Of a stretch of 64,000 nt of DNA, positions 59,820 through 64,000 are shown piece by piece (position 1 is the stretch's first letter; each line of letters starts with the position of its first letter). The notes beneath the pieces are model-generated. The model worked only from the letters and a program-made list of their open reading frames with translations. It made no database searches and was not told the origin of the DNA. Source of the DNA: Dactylonectria macrodidyma. Its lineage: Eukaryota; Ascomycota; Sordariomycetes; Hypocreales; Nectriaceae. The stretch spans positions 372,001-436,000 of the forward strand of contig JAGMUV010000013.1 in assembly GCA_020744425.1 (NCBI GenBank), in the 5' to 3' direction. The translations under genes were made by a program, and so were the position numbers.

Positions 59820-60477
59820 GGCGATGAGTCAGGCGGGCGCCGGCAAAAGGTGAAGTGCGAATTGTGAAGGATGAATTAGAAGAGAGGCGATGAGGTCAAC
59901 GGATTGACATGTTTGAAAAGGCGAATTGACGTCGGTATTTGTATCAATGCCCATATGAGGCGCGCCTTATCAAGTTCCCAAGGGGTTGGCCACACGAACG
60001 ATTTTGGAAAGAAAGTTGGTCCCGACAAGCCGACCAAGACGGAAAAAAAGACCTGCGATAGCGCACTATCACTATCTTGGACTTGCTGACTAGCGCTATT
60101 CCGTACCTTGGCAGGGCCGCTAGAGCGAGTGTTGATAGGGCATATGCCACATGGATCATGCGACCCTCCAAAGGTTCGGAGCCAGAAACTAGATGCTATC
60201 TGCGGGGAAGCTGGCACTTATCAGTGGTTGGGTGGAGACTTTGCTTGAGGGGACGTAATCCGGGTGAGGCTTGTTAAGGTCTATATTTGCCCCCGTCCCG
60301 TTCCGTTTTGACGGGGTTCAGATTCCTTTCCTCTTTGAGTAGGCAATCTATCATTTAATACCGGCATCTATCATACCAAGGAGAACAACATCCAACCACC
60401 AGCTGGCCGACTACTTTCTACCTTACCCAGGGACTATCATCAACCCAGGGGGGTATGACAGACCGCCTGATCAAACC
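59820..60477. other. shared divergent promoter, permease and Zn2Cys6 factor
   Basis: 658 bp between the two start codons. Upstream signals of both genes are expected here. Short direct CGGA/TCCG triplets that a zinc-cluster factor could bind occur (for example CCTCCAAAGGTTCGGAG at about 60165-60181), but nothing is decisive. Confidence 0.4.
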
Positions 60478-61899
60478 ATGCCAGAACAACCACCACCCTC
60501 CCAAAGACGCGGAAAACCGCGGGGCATGCGTCGAGACCGCGACTGCGGCACCTGCAAGACACGGCGCGTCAAGTGCGACCTCAACCGGCCGCGATGCCTC
60601 CCCTGCGTGCAGGCTGGACTAGCGTGCGGAGGGTATCCGCAGAGGGTCGTGTGGACGGCGGAGCGCGCGGATCCTATCAGGCCGAGGAGGAGGAGTACGA
60701 GTATGCTGTTACCCCAGGTTGAGACCGAGGTGTCGGGACTGATGACGAGGGGGGCAGTGGATGTTGTGGTGGTTCGTGGAGGCGTAGAGGGACATGCAGA
60801 TGATGAAGTGGAAGTGGATGGACCAGACAAGACAGAGAAGGCACATCAAGTGGACAAGACTCATCAACTACCACCCCGTATCGACAATGATTCACTCCCA
60901 ACCGGAAAACACAGCTTCGTCCTCCGCCTCGCCGCCTTCTGCCAACACATCACCTCCGCTGAAGGCCGCAAGTCTGACTCAGGCCGGTACCTCTCCGCCG
61001 AAGCCATCCGGCTGGTGTCGCGCCTCTACGATTTCATGCAGGCGCGCATCGACTCGTCGTCAGAGCCACTCACAGAAGAATACGGCGAGTCGATGGATGT
61101 TGCTCGGCATCGACTCGCCGTGCTTATGGAGCTCAACGAGGCATTGCAGACGGCAAATCCGTTTGCCATCCTCGGCATCGCGGCTTTCGCCGTCTTTGAG
61201 GTTTCGGATTGTGCGTTTGGCGAGTGGCGCTGTCATCTCTACGGCGCGCGCTCACTGCTTGATTGTCACTGCCAGAGCCGGCGCGAGCTGGAGCAGCTCT
61301 CGCGCAGCGTTACGGGCCTGACGGAGATTTTAGCTCGGTTGGTATGGTTCGACGCCATGGGCACGGTTGTAAGAGGGACTACGGATCTGATATTCGACGA
61401 TTGGCATCGCGGAATGTTAAATGAGGAATTCTTCGACGCTGTTGGGTGTCCGGCTGATACGTTCCAGCTGTTTGTTGATGTGGCGAAAGGCGAGGCGGCG
61501 TCGAATCCCATGAAGAGCTGTCTTCGCGCTATGGATCAACTATTCCAGCTGGATGCAGATACTACAGACTGGAAGCGGTGCGCCAACGCAAACCGGTGCG
61601 CTGTAGCTCTCGCCGTGCTAGAACGCATGCCCAGCGACGAAGAGGCGGCGTCTCGCCACAAGGCCATGCTCTCAGCCGTCGACCGCATCTGCGAGATTGT
61701 CGCCCTGACTCCTAGGTCGTCGCCGCTACATGTTCACCTGGCAACGCCAGTATATCTCGCGGGTATGAATGCGACGACGGCTCGGCATTGCGCCGTCGTG
61801 CGCACGTACTGGCTCGACTGCGACCTGGCAGGTGTGCCGCGCTACTTGGGAAGTCTGGCGAGGTTCGTGGACAAGTGGAGGATGAAAGGTCTAGTATAG
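60478..61899 (+). CDS. Zn2Cys6 transcription factor
   Basis: Single exon of 473 residues. The binuclear cluster is at residues 23-50: C-x2-C-x6-C-x6-C-x2-C-x6-C, read as CGTCKTRRVKC then CLPCVQAGLAC, with basic residues RRDRD before it. It is followed by a low-complexity linker (about 60-150; Asp/Glu/His-rich) and the typical fungal 'DUF3468-like' helical body, for example KHSFVLRLAAFCQHIT, YDFMQARIDSSSEPLTEEYG, WRCHLYGARSLLDCHCQSRR and EILARLVWFDAMGTVVRGTT. The start at Met1 was used; Met17 is an alternative. It sits between a permease and an amidase, so it probably regulates one or both. Nuclear. Confidence 0.9.
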   Translation: MPEQPPPSQRRGKPRGMRRDRDCGTCKTRRVKCDLNRPRCLPCVQAGLACGGYPQRVVWTAERADPIRPRRRSTSMLLPQVETEVSGLMTRGAVDVVVVRGGVEGHADDEVEVDGPDKTEKAHQVDKTHQLPPRIDNDSLPTGKHSFVLRLAAFCQHITSAEGRKSDSGRYLSAEAIRLVSRLYDFMQARIDSSSEPLTEEYGESMDVARHRLAVLMELNEALQTANPFAILGIAAFAVFEVSDCAFGEWRCHLYGARSLLDCHCQSRRELEQLSRSVTGLTEILARLVWFDAMGTVVRGTTDLIFDDWHRGMLNEEFFDAVGCPADTFQLFVDVAKGEAASNPMKSCLRAMDQLFQLDADTTDWKRCANANRCAVALAVLERMPSDEEAASRHKAMLSAVDRICEIVALTPRSSPLHVHLATPVYLAGMNATTARHCAVVRTYWLDCDLAGVPRYLGSLARFVDKWRMKGLV

Positions 61900-62286
61900 A
61901 TTGGGTATCTATAGGCTAAAATAGGCGTCTCGGTTGGGATCTCTGGGTTTTGGCTGTAAGTATCGTCAGATTTGGGCTGCATCTTCAGCTTGATAATGGA
62001 ATACCTGAATCATGAAGCAACCCATTCAACGCATCGTATCCAGTTGGCTGGTGGTTCGTCTTGAGTCCTTGCATTGCACTCGCTCACTGCTGACTCGAGG
62101 CCTTACCAAAATAGGAAGGGAATCTAAACCACCCCCAACCCCATCATTTCCCCTCGTTTTGTCTCCTCCCGGCAATCAGAACAGGACCCGCGGGCGCCAT
62201 GTCTCCATCAGAAAGCAACCTAGCCTGCGATACGAATTCACCGATCAAGCCTCCCGCACCATATCTCTCCGGACACTTGGCCTCGA

Positions 62287-62349
62287 TAGGAAAGCATTCA
62301 AAATTGGACCCTGAACCATGAGCGCTTGGCCTTGATAGGAAAGCATTCT
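62287..62349. repeat. short direct repeat GATAGGAAAGCATTC
   Basis: The 15-mer occurs at 62287-62301 and again at 62335-62349, each preceded by CTTG(G)CCTC/TT-like sequence. Both copies are within 280 nt upstream of the amidase start. They contain GATAG, compatible with a GATA-factor site, which would fit nitrogen regulation, but this is inference. Confidence 0.5.
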
Positions 62350-62490
62350 ATCTCTTCTTTTTTTATTCCCGAAACCCCATCTTCCGCTATCGTCGGCTGA
62401 CCATGGACCAGGATCCACTGGACTGCGTCGACCCGGCATCGGAAGCGCGGGAGGGACGATAAGAAAAGGGAAGAGGAGTGAGTGAACCTT

Positions 62491-62498
62491 ATATAAAC
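62491..62498 (+). promoter_or_regulatory. probable TATA box of the amidase gene
   Basis: TATATAAA 66-73 nt upstream of the ATG at 62564, in an otherwise GC-normal promoter. Confidence 0.55.
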
Positions 62499-62563
62499 AA
62501 TCGTGAGCTGGCATTTACGACTCTTTAGCGTAGCAAATTATACCAAAATTCATATTCTTCAAA

Positions 62564-64000
62564 ATGGCCATCTCCAAGACAAACGGCGTGCCCGTCTCGT
62601 GGAAGCAGCTGGGCGAGAAGAAGCGCCAGGATCTGCAGTCGTCGATCCCGCCCGAATGGCTGATCCCGGCCGCCCTAATGCCGCCCGAGGACCAGGACGA
62701 CGTAACGACCTGGCCTGAGACGTCGGGCTGGTTTACGGCTGAAGAGCTGGATATCACCGCGTTGACGGCCGCTGAGCTGGTGGTCGAGCTTGCGGCTGGG
62801 CAGCTCAAGTCGGAGGATGTTACGAGGGCGTTTTGCAAGAGGGCTGCGGCGGCGCATCAACTGGTGAGCTGCGATTTAGATCCGATGATATGAGACATCT
62901 CAACTAACACTGCGAAAAGACCAACTGCCTCGCCGAGACCTGCTTCGACCGAGCCATCACCATGGCCCGCGAACTCGACGCACACCTCGCCCGCACTGGC
63001 ACGCCTGTCGGCCCTCTTCACGGCCTACCCATCTCGCTGAAAGACAACTTCAACCTTCGCGGTCTCGACGCAACCGTCGGCTTCGCGTCGCACGTCGGCT
63101 ACCCAGCCAAGTCCGATTCGGCGCTGGCGGCGCTGCTCGAGGCCCAAGGCGCCGTCTTCTACGTCAAGACCAACGTGCCCACGGCCATGATGATTGCCGA
63201 GTCGGTGAATAATGTGTTTGGGCGGACGGTGAATCCGAGGAATAGGAAAACGACGAGTGGAGGGAGCTCGGGGGGCGAGTCGGCGCTGATTGTCATGAAG
63301 GGCAGTCCGCTTGGCGTCGGATCTGATATTGGTGAGTTGTACTCCTCATACTACCCTGATGAAGAACGGGATTCTAACAGACAAAACAGGTGGTTCTCTT
63401 CGCATCCCCGCCGCTTGCACCGGCCTCTTCACCCTCCGCCCCTCAGCCGGCCGCTTCCCCGTCCGCAACTGCCGCTCTGGCATGCCAGGCCAAGAAGCCG
63501 TCCAATCCGTTAACGGACCGCTCGCCCGCACCCTACATGACGTCGAGCTATACAGCAAGGCCGTCATCGACGCTCAGCCATGGCTTCGCGACCCTAAGTG
63601 CCTGCCAATCCCCTGGCGCGCCGCTTCCGTACCCCCCAAGCTGAAGATTGCTGTCATGTGGCACGACGGCATGGTGAAGCCGACGGCCCCTGTGGCTAGG
63701 GCGCTACGGGAGACGGTGGAGAAGTTAAAAGCGGCGGGCCATGAGTTGATTGATTGGGATCCTGTGGATCAGCAGCAGGGAAATGACCTGCTTGCTCGCA
63801 TGTTTGTCGCCGACGGAGGCTTGGCTATCCGTAAGGAGCTGGAGCGGACGGGAGAGCCGTTCCGTCCCGAGATGGAGGCGTACGCCGTCGCTAAGGAGTT
63901 GGGCACATACGAGATGTGGCAACTACATCTAGAGCGGACCGAGTTCCAGAATCGCTATTTGGACCGGTGGAGCAAGGCGGGTATCGACGCCCTTCTATGT
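62564..64000 (+). CDS. amidase (acetamidase/AmdS-like), 3' end cut by window
   Basis: Exons 62564-62863, 62920-63331 and 63390-end. Introns are 56 and 58 nt (GTGAGC...AAAG and GTGAGT...ACAG), with phases agreeing. The visible 440 residues are most of the family's 540-570. The amidase-signature catalytic triad is intact: Lys141 in PISLKDN, Ser216 in the TSGGSSGGESA loop and the nucleophile Ser240 in GGSLRIPAAC. The latter is split so that intron 2 interrupts the first Gly. The start MAISKTNGVPVSW is the first Met after the TATA box. These enzymes hydrolyse short-chain or aromatic amides to acid and ammonia in the cytosol. The preceding Zn2Cys6 factor and permease support a nitrogen-source role. 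No damage is seen in the visible part. Confidence 0.92.

Larger units (their letters stand above)
61900..62563. other. intergenic, amidase promoter region
   Basis: Contains the TATA box at 62491-62498. A 10-bp-scale repeat of a GATAGGAAAGCATTC segment occurs twice (62287-62301 and 62335-62349). No gene was supported. Confidence 0.5.

Overview
The window is nuclear DNA of a filamentous ascomycete (Pezizomycotina, probably a sordariomycete). The evidence is short GT-AG introns of about 50-120 nt, Zn2Cys6 regulators, a HET-domain gene, MFS/ABC/MATE transporters, GC-rich genes, and an AT-rich transposon block in which expected Trp and Gln codons have become stops, the signature of repeat-induced point mutation (RIP). 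Genus and species cannot be named from the sequence alone.

Layout. 0.3-10.2 kb is a gene graveyard: a broken Zn2Cys6 regulator, a broken Hsp70-like gene and a long decayed gene of a conserved fungal family, with one apparently intact multi-pass membrane protein gene at 2.4-4.5 kb. 11.1-13.1 kb is a three-exon HET-domain gene. 13.24-21.76 kb is a nested transposon block: a Mutator-like element (89-bp inverted repeats, 9-bp target duplication, minus-strand transposase) interrupted by a complete copia LTR retrotransposon (178-bp LTRs, 5-bp duplication) and by a 442-bp MITE (perfect 43-bp inverted repeats, TA duplication). Its left end lies about 125 bp upstream of the HET start codon.

22.5-28.7 kb holds a small hypothetical gene, a conserved fungal gene of the kind often auto-named 'BTB domain transcription factor', a MATE transporter and a small internally repeated protein. 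29.1-34.3 kb is one very long TPR-CHAT gene, a caspase-like fold behind about 24 tetratricopeptide repeats. 36.1-40 kb has a siderophore-type MFS transporter and a GNAT acetyltransferase. After a gene-poor 4-kb stretch comes a full-length ABCB multidrug transporter (44.1-48.3 kb).

The last 15 kb looks like two catabolic neighbourhoods. At 49.1-57.2 kb a Zn2Cys6 regulator, a sugar/H+ symporter and a cytosolic GH3 beta-glucosidase lie together, suggesting uptake and intracellular hydrolysis of a beta-glucoside. At 58.2-64 kb an allantoate-permease-type MFS transporter, a Zn2Cys6 regulator and an amidase (cut by the window end) suggest uptake and hydrolysis of an amide or ureide nitrogen source. 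Exon structures were worked out by hand from splice signals and reading-frame continuity and are predictions.
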